A DNA stretch of 64,000 bases, from the NCBI GenBank assembly GCA_024500155.1, contig CM044869.1, positions 38,441,398 through 38,505,397 on the forward strand. Direction: 5' to 3'. This document shows positions 33,370 to 44,359 of the stretch, piece by piece; the first letter of the stretch is position 1; every line of letters starts with the position of its first letter. This DNA comes from Chenopodium formosanum (Eukaryota; Streptophyta; Magnoliopsida; Caryophyllales; Amaranthaceae). The translations under genes were made by a program, and so were the position numbers. The notes under the pieces are model-generated. The model was not told where the DNA came from. It ran no database searches and worked only from the letters and a program-made list of their open reading frames with translations.

Positions 33370-34072
33370 GCAATGTTGAGGGTGGACGGGCTGAAAGTTC
33401 TACTTAGGAGAAAGCAGGAGGAGGTAAGAGACGCCAAACATCGAGCGGCTAACGCCCTTAACTCTGCTAAATATCGCTCTATCATGGGTGTAGTTGAAAC
33501 TAAAGCCATAGAGATGCAATAGGAGGAGCTGGTGAAGGAGCTCACGACTACGGTGGAGACGGCCAACAACAAAGTTAATAACCTAGAGATTGAGCTCAAA
33601 AAAAGCTAAGTCTGACCTCAAGGCCTTAGATACGGCTGACACAGAGAATACTGAGCTGAGGGTAGACATCAAGCAGCTCCAGGTGGATATGGCCAACCTA
33701 CAGGCGGCACACAGTGCTGAGCTCAAGCAAGAGCAAGAGCGGTTAGTGGCGGAAAACGAGAAGGATTGTGAGGAGAACTTGAAGCTAACTTGGAGTCTCG
33801 TTGATCTGCACACCGACTGGGAGTACTTCAATTTGAGGTATCAGTAGGCCTCTAAGGTTTACGATGCCCAACTGCTTTTTGAGCCGGCACCGCCTCCCTT
33901 CAAGGAGTGGGCCTCTTCCCAAGGCATTGAAATTGCCTCAGACGAGGAAGATGAAGAGGAAGAGCCCAAGGATCAAGCTCCGGTTGACCCTATCCTGGCT
34001 CAACTTGATCAGACTGCAGCTGACCACCCGCCTAGCCAAACCCAGGCGGTGCCTCTTCCCCAGCAGCCTTAA

Positions 34073-35050
34073 ATTTTCAGCGATAGTATGCCAATAGTAT
34101 TTTCTCCGGCATGCATGCCGTGTATCTTTGTATTTTATTTACTAAGGAGTCGGGTACCTCAATAGTTTTATTTTGTCTTTTTTAGGATGTATGTCCGGTT
34201 AACATTATCACCCGGCCATTTGTTCGATTTTAAGTTTATGAAATATGCCCACTGAGTCGGTTTTGTTCAAATGCTCTAAATTTTGTTTCAAAGTTTTGCA
34301 CTTGAACTTTGCATACATATATACTTGAATTTTTTCCTAACTTTTAATAGCATGCGGCAAATGACAAACTGGCTGTACTTGCCCCTAGGCGGCTGAGTGG
34401 TTGGTTTCAAAGCTTATTGATTGATTGACTTGGGAACTTTTGATACTTTAAGGAGTATAAGATGTTCCTAAGCCAATCAATTAAAGTAGTGATTGCCTTA
34501 AACCAAGTACACATCCGTCCAAGCATACAAGAGAGTAACCATTACGCTCAATGTCCTTTTGCCCCATTGGGACGACTTGCATAATTTGGAAAAATAATCT
34601 AAGTTAGAACTTCGGCTGGTCACCGGCTGATGTCTTTAAACATCCGGTTCTCGTAGACTTAGTTGTTCTTTAGATTACCCAGGTCAGACGGCTATGAGTT
34701 GACTAATTAGTTCGTTCAATCTTTGTCGTCTATATGCGTTTGTAGAGTTATGTGCCACCCAGATGGGAGATGCCCTCTGCGACGATTCCACCCGGATAGA
34801 CGTCGCCGGACGCCTTACTCATATTGGAGCAGACAAATTTGTAAATTCAAATTTTATCTGGCCATTGGCCTCACGTCTTTGCCAGACGTTTATTTAGCCA
34901 CTAAGTCTTTGTACTTAGTTTACTATTTCTAGTATTTTAAAATTACACCGTTTGTACATTGTATAGATGGTATTTCAAACATTCCGGATGTATATAAAGC
35001 AACAAATCAAGAAATTGGAAATAAAAAGCAGCTTTTCATTGATAAGCTTT
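34073..35050. other. Tat noncoding region between antisense ORF and pol
   Basis: T-rich, no gene seen. It probably contains the 3' ends of both convergent transcripts, the minus-strand gag-pol and the plus-strand antisense gene. Confidence 0.5.
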
Positions 35051-36019
35051 TCATTTACAAAAATTTACAACTAATAAGTAGTACTTTTTGAGGTTATCTA
35101 CATTCCAAGTGTTAGGCAGCTGCTTACCATCTAGGGTTTCCAGGCGGTAGGTGTCGTTCCTTACTTCTTCATAAATACAGTAGGGACCTTCCCAATTGGG
35201 AGTTAACTTTCCCTGTTCATTGGCCCTACCGGTTGCCTCCATTTTCCATATAACAAAGTCACCCTCTTTCAGGGACCGTTTGTGTACTCTTTTATTGTAG
35301 GCACGGGTCATTCTCAGACGGTAAATCTCATGACGCAAGGCGGCATTGCCCCTGCGTTCCGGGAGTAGATCCAATGCTACCCGCATGCCTCCTAGTTTGG
35401 CTCTCCATCGTATAGCATGACTCATAGAGTCGGCTCATAATGTTCGATGGGCAAGACGGTTTCAGCACCGCATACCATGAGAAACGGGGTTTCACCAGTT
35501 GCCCTTTTTTTAGTTATCCAGATGGCCCATAGGACATGAATTAATTCTTCAGCCCATAAACCACCGGCACTTTCTATTTTCTTTTTAATGCCGTCTGAGA
35601 TAAGTTTGTTGAAGGCTTCAACGTGGCAATTTTTCTTGGGGTCGGCTGATTGATACAAAATAATGTGAGAGCCCTTGATCTCCCAACCAAGTTTTGAGCT
35701 GAGGTGTTTCAAACTTAGGGTCATTGTCAAAAAAAATAGACATAGGTATCCAAAACTAGGTGATGATGTTCTTCCAAATGAAAGAGATGACACCCTTTGT
35801 CTTGATATCCTTGATCGCCTCTGCCTCAACCCACTTGGTGAAATAATCCACAGCCACCAGAATATACCGCTTTCCGCCTAGCGCAGGCGTATACAGACCC
35901 AAGATGTCCATGCCCCATTTAGCAAATGGGACTAGGCTATGAATTACTGTCAGGTCAGTGGCCGGTTGATGGATAAGCTTGCTAAACCTTTGACACTTGT
36001 AACATTTTTTTACCATCTC
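35051..36019 (-). pseudogene. Tat integrase (element F), truncated at N-terminus
   Basis: From 36016 downwards on minus: part of the zinc-binding domain (CYKCQRF), WGMDILGLYTP with the first catalytic Asp, and the core stretch YILVAVDYFTKWVEAEAI. A stop and frameshift near 35755 follow, then FDNDPKFE at the second Asp, VEAFNKLISDGIKKKIE with the catalytic Glu, and RATGETPFLMVCGAETVLPIE. A second frameshift near 35424 precedes the C-terminal RGNAALRHEIYRLRMTRAYN and GKLTPNWEGPYCIY module. All three catalytic acidic residues are present but the frame is broken. The upstream part of integrase, RT and gag are cut off by the Athila LTR at 36020. Confidence 0.9.
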
Positions 36020-37671
36020 TGATGAGTGTCATTTATGGAACTCATTTGGCCTCTTTTAGGACGAATTTTCATTGTTTTTATGTCTCTTTTATCTCCTTTT
36101 CTTTTTTTTTATTTGATATTTCTCTACTTTGTGTTTTCCTTAGTTGTTTTCCCATCTTCTTGCATTTCTATGTTTATTTTTTTTTCTCTTTTATTTGTTT
36201 GCCTTTCTTGAATTTCAGTGAATTGGTGACGTCTAAGGATCCAAATGACCTTCTCTCGGGACATACAAAGCTTAAGATGCAACCCGATTCCTCCCCTTGA
36301 AGCTCAAAAGTGGAGTGCAAAAGCTAAGTCTTTAAGGCCGCACTCTCATGCTGTGTGGACATCAAAGACGGTGTTGAACCCACCGTGAAGGCCTCTAGTG
36401 ACTGCCTCCCCCAACATGTATCAAGTGGAGCGCACGGGAGCATCAACGATCGCACACGAGGGAAGTGTCTTGCTGCGGGCGTGCACGAGTGAGGAGCGAG
36501 CGCGCAGGCCCTGTGCGCAACCATGCAGGTACGAGGTGCGGCCGCGCACCTCCTCTCCCCCGAATCCGTATCCATTTTTGAGCGGCCGTGTTTATGAAGG
36601 AGAGGCCGCTCCATTTGGGGTTCTTTTTGGACGTTCAACTAACTCTTCCATTATTAGTTTTACTATATATAGAATTTCTTCATTTCTAGAGAGAGATAAT
36701 GCAAAATAAGTTTTGATTTCGTTTTGGATTAGATTTTGAATTGAATTTTAAAGAGAGAAGCTCAAGATTTTGAAGACTTTGTTCTTAGATTTTAGAGAGA
36801 GAAACTTGGTAATTGATGATTACTACATTTTTATCTTCATTCCTTTTTGATATTGATATTGATCAAATTTTTGTTAGAATTCTTTCCTTTTCAATGCAAT
36901 TTTTTGTTTGATTTTTTATATATTGTTGAATTTCATTAGTTTCGTTTGATGTGACTATTGATATTTGCATTACTGTGTTGATGATGGAATTGATGATAAC
37001 TTTTGTTATTCTTTTCAAATTTACCATGTGTAGTGAGTAGTTTCTTTTCTAGGGAAGTGCTGAAGCATGTATGAGTTATAATATATAGCTAATTTGGGGT
37101 TTTTGATTGATTTGATGATGTGATTAAATTGGTTGATGAAATTTCTGCATGTGTTTGATTTTAAAAGGAGTAGCTAACCTTGAATATCAAGCTAGATTGC
37201 ATAGTAGTTTTCAATGACACGAAAAATTGATTTGGAAGCTATTATTATCGATTGATCTTATTTTTTGTGATTTTCCTTTGAAGTCATTTGTAGAGACATC
37301 TAGCTTGACCATAGGAAATAGCTCTTTGAATGGTTTTGATTGCAAATATCGTTTTCCCTCGCATTGCTTGATTGATCAAATTCCTGACAAATTAGCAAGT
37401 TTATCACGAGTGCATGTGGATGCTAAATTCCCTTGTGCTTTGATATTTGAATTCTATTTGTTAGCTTTGATTGAGTTGATTCGATAGCATAGTTTAGACA
37501 AACCCTATTGTTTTAAGACTTCGGAATAGCTTAGTTTGAGGCCTTAGTAAATACCACATTCTCTTAGTTTCAACTTGGACTTACCCTATACTTAGGGTTA
37601 TGTTTGGTTTTATAAATTTTGTTTTGATCGGGGAATCTTATTAACCAACGACCTAGGTTTCACCCGCGTCA
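36020..37671 (+). mobile_element. Athila-like 5' LTR (element E, 1652 bp)
   Basis: Starts TGATGAGTGTCATTTATGG and ends CACCCGCGTCA, directly followed by a tRNA-Asp-type primer site. TATA box CTATATATAG at 36663-36672. A GC-rich block lies just upstream (36395-36600), followed downstream by AGAGAGA leader motifs. The start is shared with the LTRs of elements A, B and C. Short ORFs in this LTR are not genes. The left flank ATCTC (36015-36019) is the expected target copy. Confidence 0.85.
36395..36600. repeat. GC-rich block in U3 of Athila-like LTR (element E)
   Basis: Motifs such as GCGGGCGTGCACG, GCGAGCGCGCAGG and GTGCGCAACCATGC lie about 60 bp upstream of the TATA box. Surrounding LTR sequence is AT-rich. 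Confidence 0.65.
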
Positions 37672-37694
37672 ATAACGGCACCGTTTCCGGGGAA
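37672..37694 (+). other. Primer binding site, tRNA-Asp type, degraded
   Basis: AACGGCACCGTTTCCGGGGAA lies just after the LTR end and resembles the usual Athila site for tRNA-Asp (TGGCGCCGTTGCCGGGGA), with a few changes. Confidence 0.65.
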
Positions 37695-37789
37695 TGGCAT
37701 GGTTATTTTCTGTTGTTGATTGAGTCTATTCCATTTACTTTCTTTTAGGATACATTTGTAGCTGTGCTACTAATTGTTTCTTTTGAGAT

Positions 37790-40700
37790 TGTATGCATAG
37801 AGCACGTGGTCGTTCTCTAGTGACATTTGATCCGGAAGTTGAGAGGACAATTACAAGGATAATAGTTGTTAGACATTCTTTGAGTTCTAGCCTGCCAAGT
37901 GAAGAAGATCAAGCAAGCATGGGAGAAAATCCTAGAGTGGCATTGAATGAGCTAGGAGTTCCAGGAGCTGTAGACACCCAAATGTGTCTCTCCAAAACCA
38001 AACCAAGAGATGAATACCTTTCATCTCATTTGATTATCGAACGAAGTAAAAGTGGGGAAAGTCTAGTGATGAGGATGTTTTTATTAAAATATTTCTCTTT
38101 CTGTTTTCAAAAATGTTTCCTTTCTTACTCTATTTATATAAAAATAGCCAGTCCAATTTGGTTTGGTCCATGATAATGGTCCAATAATAGTGTAGTTGGA
38201 TTGGGCTTGAAAAGAGCTTTCCAATGATATATTATAAGCTCGATTCTGATGAATTATGAGGAAGTTATTGATTAAATTAAATTAGGCCCAATAATTTTAC
38301 ATGTGGCCCAATGATCTAGAGGAGGGCTTATTAATTATTATTCCTAAAGTAATTAGGATTGATTTTGATCTTCTAGGAATATCTAGAAGGTTCTCTTTAA
38401 TTCTAATAAGATTAGGATTGATAATTATAAAAAAAAAGAGTTTTATTTTAAGTAAAATATATTAAATTTGATTTTAAATCTGCTTGGAGGCAGAATTACC
38501 TGTAACCGGTTTAAAAGGTGATTCCGCGTGTAAAAGCGCATTGTACTTTTGAACTAGCGTGAGACGACAGAGTCGTCACCTGGCGCTGACCTTCGTCGCT
38601 TGGCGACGAGCTTGTCGTCTGGCGCTGACTCCTGTCGTTGGAGACAGGTGGTATTTTATTCCGAATATGATTTTCTTTGATCCTGTGCTATTTTTCCTAT
38701 AAATAGGGGTCGTATCTCCTCCGTTTTCATTCATTAATCACCAACAATCATTATTCACAACAATCATCTCTTTCTATTCTCTCTCTAAAAGCTAGAAGCT
38801 TTCCTTCGCTCTCTATTCTTTTTCTAAACCTTCCCTTTTACAAAATTCCACATTCACAAGTTCTAGACACACCTAGCCAAGTTCGAAGTTGCCTTCGCCC
38901 TAGACGTGAAAGGTTTATAATTTCTGAGGGTTTGGTCCCAAATCTCTATTTCAATTATTTAATTTAATTGCTTGTTTTATTATTTTTCCTTAAAGTTACT
39001 AACGCGTGTATTTTGTTATTAGAAAGAGATACGAGGCATCCAAGTAAGTAATTTAATAGTTTTTTTGATATAGAAATCATGCTTTAATTATTTTAATTCC
39101 TAGTATCATGTTAGGATGTCTTTAAGATTCCTAATATCATGTTTAGGGTAATAACAAAATTTCTAATATCATGTATATTATTATGATGCTTCCTATTTCT
39201 TTCCTAATTTCATGTTAGTGTCATGTTAGGGATAAAGCTTTGATCTTTAATGCTTAGTGACATGCTAGGATTTGTTATTAATCTTGTTAGTATCATGCCT
39301 AGGATCTTGCTATTATTATTAAGCTTTATTGAGATTGAGATTGAGATTATGATGATTGATGATTGTTGTCATTATGTTGCTTGATATATTATTTTTATTG
39401 CTTGATCACGCCCTCTCTTACAGGATTAAAGGGAATTTGTACTTGTAATCACGCTTAATAAGATAATTAATAATCTTATTTAGGTTAATATGATTATAAT
39501 TCAAGTGATCGCTAATAAAAGTTTTGTTTGTGCATTAATATTCAACCAACATAGATTAAACAGGTTTTTGGGGTAATATATTGATTGCATGTTAGTCAGA
39601 AAGCGCACATGAATACGGGAAGAATAAAGTAGAGGCCTATTTTTAGGGCAAGTTCAATCTCTTTTAGGTTGGATTTGTACCTTCATCCCCAAACTTCCAG
39701 TCATGGTTCCAGACCTATTGGAGTTAACGATCTCCTGGATCGTTAAGGGGTGTAACCTTCACCCTGTGAACAGTTTACAAGTTCCTAAAGCTTGTTAGAA
39801 ACTCGTTTACTCTAGCTTCCTTCCCCTTAGACGCCACCATGCTTAAGTGTATGATCACAGTGGGGCTCAAGTGTGGGATGGTTGAAATATTCCCTACAGG
39901 AGCCTATAGGTATGAGAGTGGAATTGCTCTACCTACAACACCGACAACCAACTTTGAGATTAGACCGGCCATGATCACTTTGATAGAGAGGCGTCAATAT
40001 AGTGGTGCAAAGCATGAGAGTCCCCTCAATCATCTTAAGGAGTTCGAGAAGTATTGCAATACAATCAAGGTGAATGGGATTTCTCAAGAGTTTATTCGCC
40101 TTAAGCTTTTCTTTTTTTCTCTCATTGGACGTGCATTGGAGTGGTTGGACAAGGAGGTGAAACCAAACTTCTTGAGGACATGGGATGAAGTGACGAACGA
40201 GTTTTTGTCTCGGTTCTACCCTCAAAAGAAGACGGCCGAAGCAAGAGCTCTTATTCAAAGCTTCAAGAAAAAACCCAATGAAAGTCTTTATGAGGATGGG
40301 AGAGGTATAAGGAATACCAAAGAGAGTGCCCACACCATGGGATTCCTACCTATCAAATCATCCAAATCTTCTATGGAGGTCTAAGCCCTCGTGGAAAATC
40401 TTGCCTTGATACAGGAGCAGGAGGACCAATAATGAACAAGATGGAGGAGGAAGTGGTGGATGTCATTGAAGATGTAGTGAGGCATTATATGGATTGGAAA
40501 GATGATGAGTTTGAAACAACAAGAAAAAGTGGTGCTTCAGTGTACTCGGTTGATCACATCAATGCCATCAACAACTTATCCTCACAAATCTTGGAATTAG
40601 GGAAGGAAATGACCTTTAGTAAATCCAAACTTGAGAGTGCTTCATCTCAAGCACCGATTCTTCCCTCGCAAAATAAGGGGAGAGGTACATTTCCTAACTT

Positions 40701-41200
40701 AAATCCCCTTCCCCTTCTAGCAACATGTCTAATGGTTATATGTTTTGTGATTTGTGTGATTCATATGACCATGATGCTTCAAATTATCCTAATGCTTCTT
40801 TTGATGGATGTGATGATTATGTTGGCAATGAGAATCAACATGTGAACTATGTGTGTAATAACAATGTTGGACCTAGATTTGATAATCAAAGAAATAATGG
40901 GAATAGGAACTATCATAATGGGAATTTTTATAATTATAACCACAATGGGGGTTATAGAAACCAAGGTTTCCGACGCAACTATCACCCCCATGGTTATGGT
41001 GGTCAAAACCAAGGGCAAGGATATGGGAACCATAATCAAAATTATGGTAATCATAACCAAAGTGGCCAAAATCATGGTTGGGGCAATTGATGTAACCAAA
41101 ATAGGGGCGATTTTCAAAACAACAATCAAAGGGGTCACCCAGTCGGATTCACTCCAAAGGCTCAAGGTCAAAATGATAGCTCTTATGCCTAATCATCTAC
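37790..41200 (+). pseudogene. Athila-like gag (element E), split by a solo LTR
   Basis: Starts MHRARGRSLVTF at 37790, is interrupted at 37968 by a solo LTR, and resumes at 39904 with NFEIRPAMITLIERRQYSG, PLNHLKEFEKYC and ALEWLDKEV / WDEVTNEFLSRFYPQKKTA. This is the gag core order of the Retrotrans_gag family. A frameshift near 40290 displaces the middle part. A zinc-knuckle-like CX2CX4HX4C motif at 40746-40787 has Tyr in place of its last Cys (CDLCDSYDHDASNY). It is followed by an Asn/Gly/Tyr-rich, repetitive nucleic-acid-binding-type region (40840-41090). The overlapping ORF from 40849 is an out-of-frame shadow until about 41210. Non-functional. Confidence 0.85.
37969..39898 (+). mobile_element. 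Solo LTR (1930 bp) with perfect 5-bp target duplication
   Basis: Starts TGTAGACACCC, ends TTCCCTACA, and is flanked by GGAGC on both sides (37964-37968 and 39899-39903). Same family as 28143-29937, with colinear passages and a TATA box (CTATAAATAGGGG, about 38699). It splits the gag gene of element E. Confidence 0.9.
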
Positions 41201-41209
41201 TTCTAGAGG

Positions 41210-42330
41210 TAGTTTGGAGGATGTCATTGAAAATCAAGGTGTTGAACAGTTATATGTCATCTAGTGATAAGAAGTTTATTGACATGATAGCTCATAGTAA
41301 GATATTGGAGAATCAAATTTCTCAATTAGCAAATGTTTTGAAAGATCAGGCTAGCCCTTCTTCCCTACCATCTCAAGGTGTAGATCCCAAGAGACCAATT
41401 AATGCAATAGTGACAAGGAGTGGTAGGATTCTTGAGAATGTAGAGCCTAAGAAGAGTGAGGCTAAGGAGAGTTTTAAGAAATTTTTGGTTGAAGAGGAGG
41501 AAGGAAAAAGCTCTTTGAATAAGGATGTAGGTGAAAAACCAATTGAAAAAGAAAAAGAGAAAGTGAGAGAAGTTATCAAACCTAAGCTTCCATACCCCCA
41601 AAAGATGAATAGGGACAAACTATATGAACAATTTGGCAAATTCACAGAGATACTTAGGAAACTTCATCTTACCTTTCCATTTACTGATGTCATTGACCAA
41701 ATGCCGAATTATACAAAATTCTTAAGGACATTTTGAGTGGAAGAAGAACTTGTGATATGGCGGAAACGGTTTGCTTGACCAAGAATTATAGTGCAATCAT
41801 TATGAACAAGATGCCACCCAGGTTGAAGGATCCCGAAAACATTTCTATCCCTTATGCTATCTATAAGATGTAAATTGATAATGCCTTGTGTGACATAGGA
41901 GCTAGTGTTAGCCTTATGCCATATTCGGTTTATCAAAGACTGGAGTTAGGGGAACTTCCACCTACCAACATTACCTTGGATGATATTGTGAATTCTATGC
42001 ATGAGAACTTGCTCACTTCTAATGATCCACTTGAGTATGTTTTGTTGAACAAGTAAAAGATAGGTGAGCATGGCAAGGAAATGGCTTTCTTTAAAAGAGT
42101 CATTGATGAGAGCATGGAAGAGAGTGATGATCACATTTTCATGGGAATTTCAAGTCAAGATGCATTGCAAGTGGCCTCAACCAAGGAAGGTAAAGGTGTT
42201 CCAATTGTAGAGCTCAAACCTCTACCATCACACCTTAGGTATGAATTCTTATGCCCTAATTTTACTTATCCCGTCATTGTTAGCTCCTCCTTGAGTAAGA
42301 GTGAAGCTCAAGAGTTATGTGGTGTTTGAG
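41210..42330 (+). pseudogene. Athila-like protease region (element E)
   Basis: The linker region (SILENQISQLANVL-type coiled stretch, then a Lys/Glu-rich segment) leads to PKLPYPQKMNRDKLYEQFGKF and the pre-protease motif DVIDQMPNYTKFL (about 41690). After a frameshift and stops comes the retroviral-type aspartic protease motif CDIGASVSLMP at 41889-41921, with the active Asp at 41892-41894. A stop at about 42055 follows. The tail continues to 42327 with ELKPLPSHLRYEFL, the usual lead-in to the RT domain in Athila. Confidence 0.8.
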
Positions 42331-43600
42331 AATGCACCAAGGTTCCTTGGGTAATACAATTGATGACCTCAAAGGTATAAGCCCGGTTTTATGTTCACAC
42401 CATATCACTCTTGAGGAGGCCGCCTCACCTAGCATTGAAAGGCAACGAAAGCTACACCCTCAAATAAGGGAGGTAGTTAAGAAGGAAATCACTAAGCTAT
42501 TGGATGCGGGAATCATATTCCCCATCTCTAGCTTTAGATGGGTTTTCTCGGTCGACGTTGACCCAAAGAAAGGAGGTATAACCGTTGTAGTGAATGAGAG
42601 AGGTGAGCTCATTCCTACAAGGACGGTCACGGGATGGCGAATGTGTATAGACTATCGACGTCTAAACACATCCACTAAAAAGGATCATTTTCCCCTTCCC
42701 TTCATTGATCAAATGCTTGAATGACTAACAAGGCACAAGTAATATTGTTTTCTTGTTGGATATTCCGGGTTTTTCCAAATTCCAATTCACCCGGATGACC
42801 AAGAGAAAACAACTTTTACTTGTCTATATGAAACTTTTGCCTATAGGAGAATTCCATTTGGGCTTTGCAATGCCCCCGCCACCTTCCAAAGATGTATGAT
42901 GAGCATATTTGGAGATATGTTGGAAGAAGAAATGAAGGTGTTCATGGATGATTTTTCGGTAGGTGGTGTTCCATTTGAGGCGTGCCTTGAGAATCTTGAG
43001 AAATGTTGGGCTCGATGTGAGATGGTGAATTTGGTTTTGAGTTTGGAGAAATGTCATTTCATGGTTGAGGAAAGCATTGTCCTTGGTCACAAGATCTCTC
43101 ACAAGGGCATAGAGGTGGACAAGGCAAAGATTGAAATGAATGAAAAGCTTCCACCTCTGATTAATGTGAAAGGAGTGAGATCTTTCTTAGGGCATGTCAG
43201 GTTCTATAAAAGATTCATCAAGGATTTTTCTCTTATTGCAAAACCACTCAACGATGCTTGGAGGCTTTTAACAAGTTGAAAAAAGCTTTGATCTCTACTC
43301 CGATTGTCCAAGCCCCGAGGTGGGATTTGCCTTTTTAATTGATGTGCGATGCTAGGGACACGACCATTTGGGGAGTTCTAGGTCAAAGACACTTAATGGA
43401 GATCAAAGGATCTACATAACAATGGAAAAGGAATTCTTGGCAATTGTGCATACTTTTGAAAAGTTTCGTTGTTACTTGTTGGGTTCAAAGACCATTGTCT
43501 TCACGGATCATGCGGATCTCAAATACCCCTTTGCCAAAAAGGAATCCAAGCCTAGGTTGATCCGTTGGGTGCTCGAGATTTAAACTTTTGATTTAGAGAT
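42331..43600 (+). pseudogene. Athila-like reverse transcriptase and RNase H (element E)
   Basis: RT motifs in order: VVKKEITKLLDAGIIFPIS; WRMCIDYRRLNTSTKKDHFPLPFIDQML; FQIPIHPDDQEKTTFTC; RRIPFGLCNAPATFQRCMM; VFMDDFSV with the two catalytic Asp at 42947-42952; and the VRSFLGHVRFYKRFIKDFS connection. The first catalytic Asp, expected before GYSGFF, is Val (GTT at 42755-42757). RNase H follows: MEKEFLAIVHTFEKFRCYLLG, FTDHADLKY and KPRLIRWVL (43400-43580). Stops near 42721, 42740 and 43580 plus frameshifts disable it. Confidence 0.9.
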
Positions 43601-44359
43601 TAGAGATAAAAAAAGGAGTGAAAAATGTTGTGGTGGACCATCTTTCTCACCTTGAAGATTCCCAAATCCAAGATGATTGTTCTCCAATTGAATATAGGAT
43701 GCTTGATGACTCCTTGTTTGCCGTTAATGTGAAGGATCTTCCATGGTTTGCTGATTTGGTAAATTACCTTGCATGTGGGGAGTTTCCGCCTTCATTCTCC
43801 AAGAATCAAAGAAAAAAGCTCAAGAGAGAGGCTAAACACTATTTGTGGGATTATCCCATCTTGTACAAACGAGGAGTTGATGGCTTGCTAAGACGTTTTG
43901 TTCCAAATGAAGAGGTGCCAAGTGTTTTGAAGATGTGCCATTCGGATCCTAATGGTGGTCACATGGGTGTTTCTAAACGCGCTACTAAGATTGTTCAAAG
44001 TGGTTTGTGGTGGCCTCATCTCTTTAAGGATACATGGGGTTTTGTCAAGTCATGTGATCGATGTCAACGTACCAGGAACATCTCAAAGAACAATGAGATG
44101 CCTCAACAACCTATCCTTGAGTTGGAAATATTTAACGTGTAGGGAATTGATTTCATGGGACCGTTTCCTTCTTCTTATGGGAACCCATACATTCTTGTGG
44201 CGGTGGATTATGTGTCAAAATGGGTTGAGGCCATTGCCTCCCCGACGAATGACCACAAGGTGGTGATGACATTGTTCAAAAAGATAATTTTTCCCAAGGC
44301 GGTTATTAGTAACAATGGCTCACTTTTTGTGCACAATGCTTTTCGAAAAATGTTGAAAA
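43601..44359 (+). pseudogene. Athila-like integrase (element E), cut by copia
   Basis: The HHCC zinc-binding module is visible with CHSDPNGGHMG and CDRCQRT (43930-44070). The core starts GIDFMGPFPSSYG with the first Asp (44149-44151), after a stop at about 44140. The second catalytic Asp, expected in the ISD.G motif, is Asn (AAC at 44311-44313). The gene ends at 44359, where a minus-strand copia LTR begins. The catalytic Glu and C-terminus should lie right of this window. Flank GAAAA (44355-44359) is the expected target copy. Confidence 0.9.

Larger units (their letters stand above)
31231..34072 (+). pseudogene. Antisense ORF of Tat element F, nearly full length, spliced
   Basis: ATG at 31231 (MESQLTSTAQPRT). 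Order of parts: low-complexity Ser/Thr N-terminus; acidic linker (31444-31716); conserved domain with AFKAGLFFPLYRGIR (about 31890), FGHMHYVSHAPGGWGAWY (about 32050) and SKWSYWKENFYLVSSP (about 32148), i.e. Transposase_28-like; then three introns with GT-AG ends: 32425-32510, 32621-32695 and 33290-33369. After the last intron a long coiled coil rich in Glu, Lys and Leu (33370-33850) and an acidic Pro/Gln-rich tail end at TAA 34070-34072. Several in-frame stops (for example about 31407 and 31713) disable it. It lies on the strand opposite to the element's integrase, between pol and the 3' LTR, the known place of Tat antisense ORFs. Confidence 0.8.

Noticed and set aside
40849..41209. N-terminal half of a 295-codon ORF, Ile/Met/Gly-rich
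   Set aside because: Out-of-frame reading of the Asn/Gly/Tyr-rich gag tail; the real frame is the one with NNGNRNYHNGN-type repeats.
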